This document shows positions 41,925-52,879 of a stretch of 64,000 nt of DNA, in pieces (position 1 is the first letter of the stretch; each line of letters opens with the position of its first letter). Under the pieces are notes generated by a model that saw nothing but the letters and a program-made list of their open reading frames with translations, had not been told where the DNA came from and searched no databases. Made by a program: the position numbers and the translations under genes. The stretch is from Micrasema longulum (Eukaryota; Arthropoda; Insecta; Trichoptera; Brachycentridae), in contig JAGVSM010004247.1 of assembly GCA_022494885.1 (NCBI GenBank), forward strand, positions 1-64,000. The letters are read 5' to 3'.

Positions 41925-42360
41925 ATTTGAACTTATTTCAACAGAGAGGGAAAACATTTTTTAGAAGGGAATATGGAAGTCTAGTCATTTACAGGGCTTA
42001 TGACCTGTCGTTGGTTGGTTTAAGTGGTCACTTTACACAATGTGTAACATTCACCATTCTGCCCATGTTTGAGCATCCACATTTCCTCATCTCTTCCATC
42101 TGTTGACTTTTGTGAAGTAAAGGAGCTGAAACCTTTATTACGCGGGTGAGATTCATCCTGCTGAACCAAATCACCCACTAGGCAACGCCGGAAAACAATT
42201 TTCCATGACCTGTCATTGGCTGGTTTAAGTGGCCACTTTACACACTGTGTAACATTCACCATTCTGCCCATGTTTGAGCATCCACATTTCCTTAACTCTT
42301 CCATCTGTTGACTTTTGTGAAGTAAAGGAGCTGAAACCTTTATTACGCGGGACATACTCA
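41925..42360 (-). repeat. R2 repeat with internal 205-bp tandem duplication
   Basis: Arm, core and body are present once. The segment from atgacctgtc to attacgcggg is then repeated with a period of 205 bases (starts 42000 and 42205). The second unit is cut after about 150 bases and joins an arm fragment (acatactcaaacatt). Confidence 0.7.
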
Positions 42361-42545
42361 AACATTCTTGAGGTTTATTTTAGTTTTTTTTTACTTTTAA
42401 AGCTGATTTGATGTATTTATGTTGATTTATATGTCAAGCATTGTATTAATAAAAAAAAATAACATGCCAGTTACGAATAATTTTTCGTGTGTCAATATAA
42501 ATCACTCCTTTGGTGTATTTTAGTATTTGCATGTTGGTATAGTGA

Positions 42546-42585
42546 GTGTCCTGACGAAGAGACGGGTACGTCTCGAAACCGGTAG
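42546..42585 (+). ncRNA. Hammerhead-like motif HH1 (best preserved)
   Basis: Order: CTGACGA (42551-42557), helix II GAGAC/GTCTC with a 6-base loop (42559-42574), GAAA, CCGG, TA. Helix II pairs over five bases with one bulged A next to CTGACGA. The four-base self-complementary CCGG is the very short helix III seen in Penelope-type hammerheads, which are thought to act as dimers. Cleavage would fall after the TA. Confidence 0.55.
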
Positions 42586-42589
42586 AAAA

Positions 42590-42930
42590 ATCTTCCGTAA
42601 CTCTCTTATTATTGGTTTATTCACATGAACTAGTGACGTCGTTCAAATAAGTTCGTTTTTATTTTTGTTTCTTCCATTTTCAGGAAACTTTGCCTTACAA
42701 TTTAATGGTCCAATTTTAAACGCGGGCAAGAAAAAAATATTGTATCCGATTTCAAAACAAAACATACAAACCATCAAGCCGTTTCCCCGTAAGAGTAGAC
42801 AGAGAGAATAGAACGTCACATCACCATATTTTTGCATTCCTCTGCATTTATACTACCCCTCATGCACGCGCGCCGATTATTCCGACTTTCCAATTTCCCG
42901 TAGGGCTAAAGTTCCTCATTCTGTTACCCT
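42590..42930 (+). repeat. Dispersed repeat Q, copy 5, split by an RTE-like end
   Basis: atgaactagtgacgtcgttc and ttcaggaaactttgcctt lie to the left of 42765. aatttcccgtagggctaaag resumes at 42890. The two are contiguous in Q copy 2. Confidence 0.65.
42766..42890 (-). mobile_element. RTE-like LINE 3' end (copy H)
   Basis: Short 5'-truncated copy: ccgtttccccgtaagagtag at its 3' side with GTTT-like tail units, and gcgcgccgattattccgact at the 5' side. The flanks tccgatttc (left) and tccaatttc (right) look like a 9-bp target-site duplication with one change. Confidence 0.75.
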
Positions 42931-43128
42931 TTCTCAAAAAAAAAAAACAAAATTGGTTCGAATTTCGGGTACGTAAAACCAGACAGCGAAAACACGATTT
43001 TGTCGATTTTAGTTAGGCATAATCAGTCCGACGTGCAGTTGTTTTTTTCGCACAATATCGGGGAGGCATCTGGGAAAGAGTGACAGAAAAACTGTGTTCA
43101 CAACCTATTCATCATTTTTTTCTGGCAC

Positions 43129-43200
43129 CTTCTTAAGGTGATGGTAATTTTCACAAAAATGGCGCTATATTAATTATCCAAACATTATTATTATTATTAA
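43129..43200 (+). mobile_element. Solo L2-like LINE 3' tail
   Basis: tcacaaaaatggcgctatat and attatcca followed by five ATT units (43185-43199). Only the terminal block is present. Confidence 0.65.
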
Positions 43201-43289
43201 GTGAACTTCCTTTTTGTTTGCGTGGAAAATTTCTGTAGTATTTTTGAAGTTAATTTTTTTAATTATATTTTTTTGTTTTTAAAAAATAT

Positions 43290-44260
43290 ACATAAGGGTT
43301 AAAACAGGGTATAAAAAATAAAAATATTTACATAGCCACGAAATCCATATTAATAATAAGAATAGTAAACAAAAAAGTATGTCAATCGAAGTTAAACTGA
43401 TAGTGCACAACTGAGTTTTAGTCCCAATACTTATGTATGGAAGTGAAACTGTACCAGTGGAGGAAGGATGAAAGCCGAGTGAACACGTTGAAATGCGATC
43501 TCTTATACGAATGTGTGGGAAATCAATGTATGACAGGGTTACGAATGATGAAATCAGGCAAGAGTGTAAATCTGAGTCAAGTATAATTGATAAGATTAAG
43601 AAAGGGTCTCTGAAATGGTTCGGCCACGTAGAACAAATGGACGATGAAAGAATGGTAAAACAAGTATATATGGCGAAAATGAACGGTAACGTGAGACGAG
43701 GACGACCAAGGAAGACGTGGCATGATCAGATAAACCAAAATCTTAAGTCTGGTATGTCAAAAGCAGACAGAACCGAAGGACATCAAGATATATCATAGGA
43801 AAAAATAGTTTATATCTTTAGTTTGAATCCAGGATAGTGCGTGTTTTTTAAAAGAGGAAAATTTTTGAATGTTTGTGATTAACAAAATATTATCAGTAAA
43901 GAAATAATTTAAAAAAATTAGGTCTATAAAATACCCATGTCTCTGTGCTAGCCTTGTTTTATAACGTGGTATTTCTAGCAGACAACTCCTTTTTGATCTA
44001 TTTAAATCACTAGTAAATAATTTTTGATTCATAAATGCATATTTTAAACATTTAAAACAATATAACTGTCTTATTTCTAAAAGTTTAGCTTCTTGGAACA
44101 ATTGGAAAGAGGGGAAAGTGCGATTTTTGTTGAAAGCATTTAGGATAAATTTTTGAACAGTTTCTAATGGTTTAATATAGTTGTTGAAAGCTCTCCCCCA
44201 TCCAATTATTCCATAGGAAAGCGATGACTGTACAAGTGCATAATATACCATTTTAATAGT
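43290..44260 (-). pseudogene. LINE family F, C-terminal half of ORF2
   Basis: The minus-strand ORF 43793-44251 (152 residues) reads YYALVQSSLSYGIIGWGRAF, LFQEAKLLEIRQLYCFKCL, YKTRLAQRHGYF and KKHALSWIQTKD. It is the post-RT region of a CR1/Jockey-type LINE and the longest family F copy here. Its 3'UTR tail lies at 43290-43385 and is separated from the ORF by an RTE-like fragment in the opposite orientation. Confidence 0.75.
43386..43797 (+). pseudogene. RTE-like LINE fragment inside family F (copy F)
   Basis: VLVPILMYGSET-like start, then MRSLIRMCGKSMYD, LKWFGHVEQMDDERM and RGRPRKTWHDQ (ORF 43493-43798). It stops before the usual GEMA terminus, so the 3' end is missing, which is unusual for a LINE insertion and suggests later deletion. 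Confidence 0.75.
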
Positions 44261-44524
44261 ATTTATTTAGCTGGGCGTAATATCTCAGTTTATGAATAAT
44301 TACTCCCGGGTATTTTATGCACCTTTAAGAATTCATTTTTGCACAGGTCTTACCAGGCGCGTGCGGTGATTTTTATCAGTAAGGATGCAGACAAAAAATA
44401 TTTATGTTCTTAATTTTAGTAGGTTCATTCAGAATGATTTAATACGCTTTGTAAGTTGTCCATTAGAATAAGAATAATTAATAGTTGACAATCAATAAAT
44501 TGACGGAGCACAGGCGCGTCTAGA

Positions 44525-44720
44525 GGTATAATTTTTCTTATTTTCTGTTTCTTTTTCCACTCCAAAGTGGAGCATGTGGGCATCACCAGACGCCTCCGGG
44601 AGACTTTACCGTTAGCCAGCACTCTCGCCTCCTCCAATGTCAATTCCGCGTCCTTTAGTTCCGCCGAATAAAGGTGAAAGATCGCCATCGATGGCCTTCC
44701 ACGATGGGTCATCGATGGAC
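44525..44720 (-). pseudogene. RTE-like LINE C-terminus scrap, second family
   Basis: Minus strand: THRGRPSMAIFHLYSAELKD followed by AELTLEEARVLANGKV and SRRRLV. Same pattern as 24128-24420 (GRP, LRDAxLTxEExxxLA, W/R-R-V). Confidence 0.5.
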
Positions 44721-44869
44721 GGTCCCCGTAGGTGTGAGAAGAAGATAAACAATATAAACATAAAAACACCTAAAACAAGACCCGAGACAATCCTTTTTAA
44801 ATGTGGGCCAAGTGTCAATAATGCGCTACTTCAAACTTTATGATAAACTTATTATTTATATCACTACAG

Positions 44870-45140
44870 AGCTGGGTAGAATTTTTGTTTCAAGATTATG
44901 GATATTCGAGCGTTTACAGGGCTTATGACCTGTCATAGGTTGGGTTCAAGTGGCCACTTTTATGTAGAATTCTACAACATTCCCCATTCCGCTTATTAGC
45001 GAATATCCATATCGGTGACATTTTTGGTTTTTTAGTATATATGTCATGAAACAGGGAAAGCTTTCGCTGGCGCGTTTGGAGCGCCATCTATGTATTTGAT
45101 ATTGAGGTTGAAAAATTCTACCCATCTCTGTAGTGATATG
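44870..45140 (+). repeat. R4 repeat
   Basis: ggatattcgagcgtttacag, core, then tagcgaatatccat and gagcgccatctatgtatt. Third copy of this subfamily. Confidence 0.65.
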
Positions 45141-45204
45141 AATAATAATATACCTACTCCCCCTTGGGATAAAAAAACCCAGAATTTATGATAAACGTTA
45201 TTAG

Positions 45205-45411
45205 AGTCGTTTTTTCTTTAAACTATACAAGTTGGATGCTTCTTATCTCTCCGAGTCTCGAAAGAGAAATCTAAAACCTTATGAACCTAAAGCGCGTGCG
45301 CGAAAATTTGGACAATTGCTATGGGAACTAGACGCAACTCGACAAGCAGCATCCCGCGTATACAACAAATACTATCAAGAACAAGATACCTATACTCAGT
45401 TCGTACGTTGA
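45205..45411 (+). other. Unassigned coding-like stretch, 68 codons
   Basis: Open from a stop at 45202-45204 to TGA at 45409-45411, with no ATG. It contains LYKLDASYLSESRKR, ARKFGQLLWELDATRQAAS and VYNKYYQEQDTY. Composition looks like real protein rather than AT-rich noise, and beyond the TGA the frame continues YRKYANVARY. It could be a relic exon, a processed pseudogene or an element ORF. I do not recognise it. Confidence 0.3.
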
Positions 45412-45929
45412 TATAGGAAATACGCAAATGTAGCTAGGTATGTATACTGAAGATATTGTTTGAATCGCGTGCACCCGAACGTTCTCAGTGAGAATTTTAG
45501 GAATACATATTTGAAGGTTTTATTTCGTATTTATAATATATTTTTTGTAAAATTCATGTTATTATTGAATTTTCAAGGGATGCGCGCCGCATCCACAGTA
45601 TCTATGGACGGAACGCGCCTGGTTACTACATTTGTCATGATTAAAATATTTATTATTTAGGGAAGAAGTCGGAAAAATAAGTTGTTATTTGTAAGGATAC
45701 GTTCCTCAAATTCCGCTGCCGAGTCCAACTATGTTGCTTTTCTTTGTATGACTGATGGCCATTTAAGATCTCGACATTCTGAGGCAAAAGTTAAACTTTC
45801 CGCGACATTGAAATCGACCCGATAAACCGGTGCTGTGTCGGGCTTAACGAACCCAGCAGAGCAGAAGAGATTAGTACGGACTGTGAACTATGTAGTTGGA
45901 AACTTGCAGTCTCCGGCTTGTACTCGCGA
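45412..45929. other. Unassigned sequence
   Basis: Mixed composition, GC-richer towards 45800-45930. No domain or known repeat seen. Confidence 0.4.
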
Positions 45930-46008
45930 CTTGTGACCGGGCCGCGATTACAATGGGAAGTTAAGAACGTCGTACCTTCACCATGACGGTATAGTTGAAG
46001 TCGACATC
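45930..46008. repeat. Repeat M fragment
   Basis: gccgcgattacaatgggaag and ccatgacggtatagttgaag, matching 61155-61215. It joins LINE coding sequence at 46008. Confidence 0.6.
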
Positions 46009-46790
46009 TTTGCGGACGACATTAATTTTTTAAAATTAATAATACAAAACACAAATGACTGTTTGCGGCTTCAGTATATGTGGTGCAAAGCCAGCTACCT
46101 CGAATTAAATATTTAAAAATGTAAAATAATGTTTTTTTATATAGTGAAAAACCCTATCTCCTGGGATTACACAATAGAAAATATTAATTTAGATGTATTC
46201 AAGTCTTTTAAGGACCTCGGAGTTATCATGGACTGTAAACTTACCTTTAATTGATACTATGATTAACAAGCCACTAAAACTCTTAGGTTTTTCTAGCAGG
46301 ACATCTAGTGACTTTACTAATATGTTCACAGTTAAAACGCTATACTGCTCACTGGTTCGTCCTTTTTTAGAATATGACTCCGTGATCTGGTATCCCTTCT
46401 ATGTACGCCGGATAAATAATATCGAATCGGTGCAACATCGTTTGCTAAGAAAAGTAGCATGGATGATTGGCCTCAATAGGGGAGACTACACTTACGGAGA
46501 AATAGTCAATGTTCAAAATCTCAAGTCTACAAAAACGTAGAAGTAACATTGACTCCATATTTATGTTAAATTTACTGAATGGCTTAATTGATGTACCATC
46601 GTTTCTGGAACAAGTGGCATTCAATGTTCCAATCCGCCGGTTGCGAAATAATTCCTTTCATCAACATAGCACAAACTATGGCTTACATGCACCAATGTTC
46701 CAATTGTGTCGTATTGTAAACTCGAGACAAGATCTGGACTTTTTTGGTGCAAGTCTTTATAGATTTAAAAAATCACTAAGATAGACCGGA
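46009..46790 (+). pseudogene. CR1-type LINE RT fragment (family J)
   Basis: Starts at the RT catalytic motif IFADDINFLK (about 46011-46040), then FKSFKDLGVIMDCKLTF, a frame break near 46250, KPLKLLGFSSRTSSDF, LYCSLVRPFLEYDSVIWYPF (ORF 46193-46540), a second shift, and RRLRNNSF plus SRQDLDFFGASLYRFKKSL ending at 46784. It is the C-terminal half of ORF2. Related to copies at 18.7, 52.0-52.8 and 55.8 kb. Inactive. Confidence 0.75.
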
Positions 46791-46849
46791 TATTGTCTTG
46801 AGGTAGTAATTTCATACTGTCGTGGTGATTGTCAAAGTCATAAAAATCA

Positions 46850-47080
46850 TGTTAAAGGGAGCGTTTTTGTTGTTGTTGCTTGAATAGGGATATTAATCGC
46901 TTCGAAGTGTTCACTTTCTATCACAGAAGCCCATTTAAAATATAAAGGAGACGTACATATTTTAATTAAGTAAGGAACGCAGACTAAATTTTCGGGGTTA
47001 TTCATTGGTTGGATTCGATCAAATGACGCGTCGGTAGAACATGCCAAGGTAAGTAGGTAGCATGCGCGGTCTGTTTATAG
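46850..47080. repeat. Repeat M fragment
   Basis: Matches 36960-37160 (gcttgaat, cgcttcgaagtg, ttcattggttggattcgat, agaacatgccaaggtaa). Confidence 0.5.
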
Positions 47081-48109
47081 AACGCATGGAGCAATTGGTT
47101 CCCCCAAATTTAGACAAATAATATTTATAAAATAGCATGTTTAATCAGTTAATTATCAGTCATAACACCTAAAGTTTACATTACTATAAACAAATAATGT
47201 AATAATATTTTTTTTAATAATCGCGACAAATTGGGGAGGAATTTTAATAAAAAAATAAAAAAAAAGTGACATAACCTCCCAGCACATCCATTTACCAGCG
47301 CTGTCATGCGCGTACTGATCGCCTGATCGGCGAGTACTTGCTACCGGCTGGCTGGGTATCAATTTAAAGAACGATCGCGATGTAAGCAAATTCGAAATTC
47401 CGTTCCAGCGCCGTACCGAACGCGCAGTCCGGGCGCAGGCGCGAACTAAAATTCTCACTAGTTAACGGAAGCAATCGAAACATACAAATACATTATTTCC
47501 CATGTTGATTTTTCGGGTTCAAATAATAACCAATTCTTTTTCGTTGAAAAGTCATGTTTTTGAACAGATAATATCTATTTTGGTTTCACTACATTTTATT
47601 CAAACTAAATATAATGCCACAATTGACTAATAAGAACACACAAATACTCATCTCCAACGCAACGATTGCATCCTTTTGTAAAGCGCTGTCTGTAATTGGT
47701 GCATTGTTAGCCAATGAGAAGTCGTCTTATGTTTACGTAATAAGTAAAAATTAGCGTCGCCTTTGTCCACGGTATCGATCGTTTACGTAAATTGCATGTG
47801 TCAAAAAGAGCCGACTATATCTCCGGCTGCATCCCGCTTCTAGTTCATTTCAGCTCCGACCTTGTCGCCGACAATACGTGTTCAGGATCCCGGTCAGATT
47901 TCACAAAATTTACGAGACTCCCTTGGTTCATACTACAACTGCATAAAAAACATTTGTTAGCGAAACAATGTAACCTACTACAATATGTTAAATGAATTTA
48001 TTTACTAGGTTTCTTAATAAAATCTACCCTACTCTATTTGCATTACGTAATTTTGGAACTAACAGGGGCAGTGTATATTATTTTGTACCAATTACTTATA
48101 AATTAATTG
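47081..48109. other. Unassigned, partly GC-richer sequence
   Basis: 47280-47460 is GC-richer than its surroundings, but no ORF has recognisable domains. I see no repeat family here. Confidence 0.4.
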
Positions 48110-48235
48110 CTTCTCTGATGAAAAACCCCACCGCACACACCTGGTAGGTAAAGTGCAGAAGTTAAGTATACCATATCGTTGTGTAGCGATGAAGATAGCC
48201 TTTATAATCGCGGCCCAGCTCTCGCCCGACCGGTC
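48110..48235. repeat. Repeat M terminus
   Basis: On the minus strand, gccgcgattataaaggctat followed by cttcatcgctac and gtatacttaacttctgcac, aligning with the end at 63540-63600. Confidence 0.5.
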
Positions 48236-48417
48236 CTGCGTAAATGGCTCCGAGGAGGGAAATAAACTCCGTGAGAAGTCGAGCTGAAGCCGCATTTCAC
48301 CATTGCTACGACCGGGTGTGGCTGCTCTCCGTACGCCATTCGGGGACGAAAGTGATTCACGCTTTAGAAATGGAAAGTTGTATATTCTGTCGATAGGGGT
48401 ACAGTTTTCTAAAGGAC

Positions 48418-49185
48418 GGATTATGGATTGGATTGGATTATGGATAACTTATATAGCGCCATTTTCGTAATAAAATACCTCAAGGGCGCTTTACATGGTG
48501 ATTCTATTGTTAAGTTAATTTATTTGAAGCTTTTAAATTTGTAATTTAATTAAAATAATTTATTTTGTTGTCACGTGCTACGGATTTATTCAAATGATTT
48601 AGAGAACAAGTGGGTTTTAAGTTTTTTCCGAAACATCACTTCACTTTCACAGCCTCGCACCTCTGCTGGGAGAGCATTCCATGCCATAGGGCCTGCGACC
48701 GCAAATGCGCGTTCACTAAATTTAGTGCGCTGTTTGCGTAGAGGTATAATAACTTTTCCTCTCGCCGTAGACGTAGCTGATCTAAGCGTGAGACGCCTGT
48801 CAGCTAGTTCATCTGGAATGCATAGTTCCCTTAGATATTCCGGAGCAGAGTTGTGCAGTGACTTATACATAAGCCAACAGAGTTTGTATTCGACCCTCTG
48901 TGGAAAACGTAGCCAGTGTAGTTCCCGAAGTAGTGGAGTGATATGACTGAACTTAGAGATTCCGAAAATAAGTCTCGCTGCGGCATTCAATACAGTTTGT
49001 AGGCGAGTCATTTTGTTCATTGGTAGACCTGCATAGATACCATTACAATAATCGACTCTAGACACTACAAACGCATTTATTAATTGACGGGCGGCATCAA
49101 CCGGCAATTTTTTGCGTATGCATTTAATTTGTCTCAGCTGGTAGAGATGGAGAGAGAAGGCAAAGTATGAAGAACCAATTTTTAA
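48418..49185 (-). pseudogene. L2-like LINE 3' end (copy B)
   Basis: The minus-strand ORF ending near 48586 encodes LYQLRQIKCIRKKLPVD, FVVSRVDYCNGIYAGLP, ARLIFGISKFSHITPLL, RVEYKLCWLMYKSLHN, GPMAWNALPAEVRGCE and LKTHLFS. It keeps the Trp codon lost in copy A and has an uninterrupted 3'UTR. The terminus at 48432-48490 (atagcgccattttcgtaata on the + strand) is followed by GGATT-type units (48420-48441). 5'-truncated near 49185; no RT motifs. Confidence 0.8.
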
Positions 49186-49324
49186 AAATATTTTTAAGTT
49201 TGTACAAAATACAAGGACATTCAAACGTGCCATCCAATGGACTTTAAGCTGCAATGACTTTCCACTTTCACTGCTTACAACGAAAGCTCCCACCACTTTT
49301 CCGAAACTGTTCATAAAGACTTGT

Positions 49325-49650
49325 GTCTTTCAACAATGTTTTGAGTGTCCAAATGCTTGCAGACTGTTTTTTTGTAATTTGCAGTTCGAACATCCACATT
49401 TTCTCAACTCTTCCATCTGTTGACTTTTGTGAAGTGAAAGAGCTGAAACCTTTATGATGTGGGAGAGATTCATCCGGCTGAACCAATTCACTTCACAATG
49501 CCAGCATTTGGACACACTCAAAACATTGTTGAATTAACTACCTGGTAAAAGGAGAAGTATAAAAAATTAGAAAATTGTTCTCAGGCGTTGCCTAGTAGGT
49601 GAACTACTTCAGCCGGATGAATTTCACCTACATGATAAAGGTTTCAGCTC
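49325..49650 (+). repeat. R2 repeat
   Basis: caacaatgttttgagtgtcc arm, then body (cttccatctgttgactttt), a second arm in reverse (ggacacactcaaaacattg), then ggcgttgcctagtaggtga. The central core is missing. Confidence 0.55.
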
Positions 49651-50270
49651 TTTTTTTAACAATATACATAAGAGGTAAAACAGAGTATTTAAAAAATAAA
49701 TGATAATTACATAGCAATGAAATACATATTATCAATCAAAAAAGTATACAAAAATCCCACAAAATCATGGTCTTTTCGTTGGTAAACAAGAAATGTTAAT
49801 GAATTTTTGCTCCTATAATAAATAGACAGGTAAAATATTTTTGTGTAATATAAGAAAGAGAAAAGAAAATATTCTGTAAAAGATTATAAGGTACTTATTT
49901 ATTTTATAGTGATTAAGGAAATAAAAAATATGAAAAAAACATAAAAATATTCCTTATTATTTAAGGGCAACAAAATATACCATAGAAAAAATATTAGATA
50001 TCTTTAGTTTGAATCCAGGATAGTGCGTGTTTTTTAAAAGAAGGAAAATTATGAAAGTTTGGGATCATTAAAATATTTTCAGTAAAAAAATAATAAAAAA
50101 TTTTGGGCCTATAAAATATGCATGTCTCTGTGCGAGACTCGTTTTACAGTGTGGTATTTCTAACACACGATTCCTTCTTTGACTTGATCTATTTGAATTA
50201 CTTGTAAATACATTTTGGTTTTTAAACATTGAAAACAATATATTTCTCTTATTTCCATAATTTAGTTTAA

Positions 50271-50865
50271 TCTTCTTCTTCTTCTCGGTTCAGATCGATT
50301 AATTTGGTATCAGCTAAAAGCTAACTCCTGAGACTTTGAGTTTCAGCTGTTCTTCCCTCTCCTTGGTGGTCTTCCGAGCAGACGGCAAACGGCCGGGATT
50401 TCGTGAGCAATGGTATAGGGGATTTTAGATCTGTCGATCAATGGAATTATTGACGTAATATCTCCATAATCTATTTACTATGCAATGGGTATCGCAAATC
50501 CGTCTAACTTCTTGACTCTAGATTCTGCCTCTTTTGGGTTTCCCTGCGATTGCCTTTAGTACTTTCATCTCTGACGTTCTGCGCAGTTATTTGGTTTTTC
50601 TAATTAGTTTTTCTATTCAGTTTTTCTACTTGGTTTTTCGTATTTTTTATTTTCTCTCTATCTATCCTCGCCTCTGTTGTATACACCACGATTTGGTCTG
50701 ACACACGTTTTGTATATCCGAATTATGTTTTCAATAATCATGTGTTCATTGTACCATACGACATTTCTTAGGCATCCAGATGTTTACTAACTGAGATGGA
50801 TATGTTCTCATCATCACTATGGCAGCGTCATCTGCATGGCATGTGATGTAAATGACCTTATCTCC
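50271..50865 (-). pseudogene. RTE-like LINE RT fragment, third family, (GAA)n tail
   Basis: Minus-strand translation gives CHADDAAIVM (motif C with Tyr changed to His), then SEMKVLKAIAGKPKRGRI, VRRICD and NRLWRYYVN, with several stops. The EM-VL--I-GK / R-EEVRRIC pattern is that of RTE-like LINEs. The 3' end carries four TTC units on the + strand (50271-50284). Confidence 0.6.
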
Positions 50866-51158
50866 TTTAGTATATTCACTACTTTTTTTTATTCTTACAA
50901 GCGTTTTTTATATATATTTATTCTGCTTGTGTAAGAAAAGGTTTATGAAAGGCGTATATATTGTTGTTGTATATTTAGTTATAAAGGTGCTAAACTTGCT
51001 TTGTTTCTTTGTTGTTCTCAATATGTGTTATTTTCTAAATGCTAATATTATTTATGTCCCGAATTGAGGTGTTGTAACTCCTGGGAATGTAATTCAACGT
51101 ATTATACTTGTAAAATACTTTGTGTTGTATGATTTATAAATAAAAAATAAAATAAAAT
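50866..51158 (+). mobile_element. LINE 3' tail, plus strand
   Basis: T-rich sequence ending in an AAAATAAAATA tail (51137-51158) that abuts the resumed family F sequence. The apparent ORF 50852-51067 is low-complexity hydrophobic and probably not coding. Confidence 0.4.
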
Positions 51159-51185
51159 AAGTTTAGCTTCTTGGAACAATTGCAA

Positions 51186-51969
51186 CATTATTTTTAAGAT
51201 AAATACAATGCAATACTTACAATGAAAGCATCCACCCATTACTCGAAACTGTTCACAAATACTTTCTTCAGTTTCACATATTCACTATCAATTTTAAAAG
51301 AAACTAATTAAGCGAAAATTTATTGTTTTTTTACAATAAAAGAGCGGAAATAACAAAACAAAGAATCTTTAAAAGCTTTCATTGTACCCCTCACTGCAGT
51401 ATTGTCAATTTGTGATCAATCAAATACACGTGGTCAGTACAATCACCTTCATATAAACTTTTTCTGCTTTTTTTTCTCTCGTTTATCTACTATATATTTT
51501 TTTACTAATTTTCTAGCGAGGCGGGGCAAGTTCACAGGCATAGTCGTTCTTGATTGTTTCGCTATAAACTGTGTCTCTGTCCCTAATAAATGTATGTACA
51601 ATGATATAAATAAATATTTTTTTTTTGTTTTGTTTGTTTCAGATGGCCGTCTTCTGAAGAAAAAACACATAATCGAATAGAATGTCTACAGCAACTGATC
51701 TTTCATGCGGAAAACGTGATTATACACTGATGATAATCGCGTAAAAACCGCACCAAGTGATAAACGTCTTCAATTTACTTTCTTATTTACGACTTTCGAC
51801 GTATAACTGCGCAAAACAGACCGTGCGCCATTGAATTATTGTACAAAAACATTTTTTTAAATGCCTATGTTAATTTTGTGGTTCTTCTTTGCCTTTAGTT
51901 GCAATCCTGGGGATTGACTAATGACTGGCTTAACTTCGCACTTTGCAGTAGTAACAGTAGTATTAACAT
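51186..51969. other. Unassigned; includes one inverted repeat unit
   Basis: 51385-51452 is the reverse of 35527-35605. 51215-51270 resembles 49265-49320 (acaatgaaagcatccaccc). Nothing else recognised. Confidence 0.45.
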
Positions 51970-52785
51970 ATTTTTTATTTTATTTATTTATTTATTAACG
52001 GACATTGTCCATGTTTACAATTTAAAGGGTTTAATTATTAAAATAAAAGAATAGTTTAAAACATTTTAAAAAAGAAAATAAGCATTGACAAACATAAGGG
52101 ACATCGAGACAAGATCTGGACTATTTATTGAGCGCTTGTTTAAATCGCTGTAAACTTAAACCATAAAATCCCAGATCTTGTCTCGAGTTAACAATACGAC
52201 AAAGACGGGTCATTGGAGAATTAAGGCCATAGTTTGTTCTATGCTGATCGTACTTCATTGTTTCTCAACCTACGAGTCGGAATATTGAATTTTACTTGTC
52301 CCAGTAATGATGGAACATCGATTATACCATTTAGTATGCCGAACATATATATGGAATCAATATAAGTTCTACGTTTTTGTAGACTAGAAATATTTAACAT
52401 TGACTCTATATCAGCATAAGAATAATTACCTCTCTCTAGTCCAAGCATCCACGCTACTTTTCGAAGCATGCGAAGTTGGACTGATTCAATGTGATTTATG
52501 CGATTGACATAAAATGGAGACCAGACCGCGGAGGCATATTTTAGAAGAGGGCAACAGTTGAGCAATAAAGAGTTTTGATTGTACGGACATTAGTAAAATC
52601 AGAGGATATTCTGTTAATGACCCCAAGTAATTTCAGTGATTTATTTACTGTATTATCTATATGCTCGTTGTATGTCAGTTTATAGTCCAAAACAACTCCT
52701 AAATCTCTGATGGACTTAAATACATCAATTTTGCAGTTTTCTAATAGGTACTCGAATATAATTGTCTAATAGGTACTCGAATTTT
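51970..52785 (-). pseudogene. CR1-type LINE C-terminal half (family J)
   Basis: The minus strand encodes FKSIRDLGVVLDYKLTYNEH, KLLGVINRISSDF, then ORF 52239-52565: KYASAVWSPFYVNRI, SVQLRMLRKVAWMLG, FNIPTRRLRN. After a shift comes RLCRIVNSRQDLGFYGLS to a stop. The 3' end has hairpin GGACA/TGTCC at 52000-52010 and tail units at 51977-51996. A 24-base tandem duplication sits at 52739-52781. Confidence 0.78.
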
Positions 52786-52879
52786 ATATGGGCGTTGCTT
52801 TATTATTTACCTTGCTTATAATATACAAGGTATATATATATAAAGGTGGATTTCTCTGCAATTAAATTTATCTAAACTG

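Larger units (their letters stand above)
49645..51185 (-). pseudogene. LINE family F copy, interrupted
   Basis: 49645-50270 carries the C-terminus (LEIPHCKTSLAQRHAYF-like on the minus strand; stops present) and 3'UTR. The next F bases (agtttagcttcttggaacaa) appear only at 51159-51185. The hexamer agttta sits at both edges of the 50271-51158 insertion. Confidence 0.65.

Noticed and set aside
47280..47460. GC-richer stretch as an exon
   Set aside because: No frame with protein-like content plus splice signals on either strand.
48575..48946. 123-codon + strand ORF
   Set aside because: Antisense of the L2-like LINE copy B; no domain of its own.
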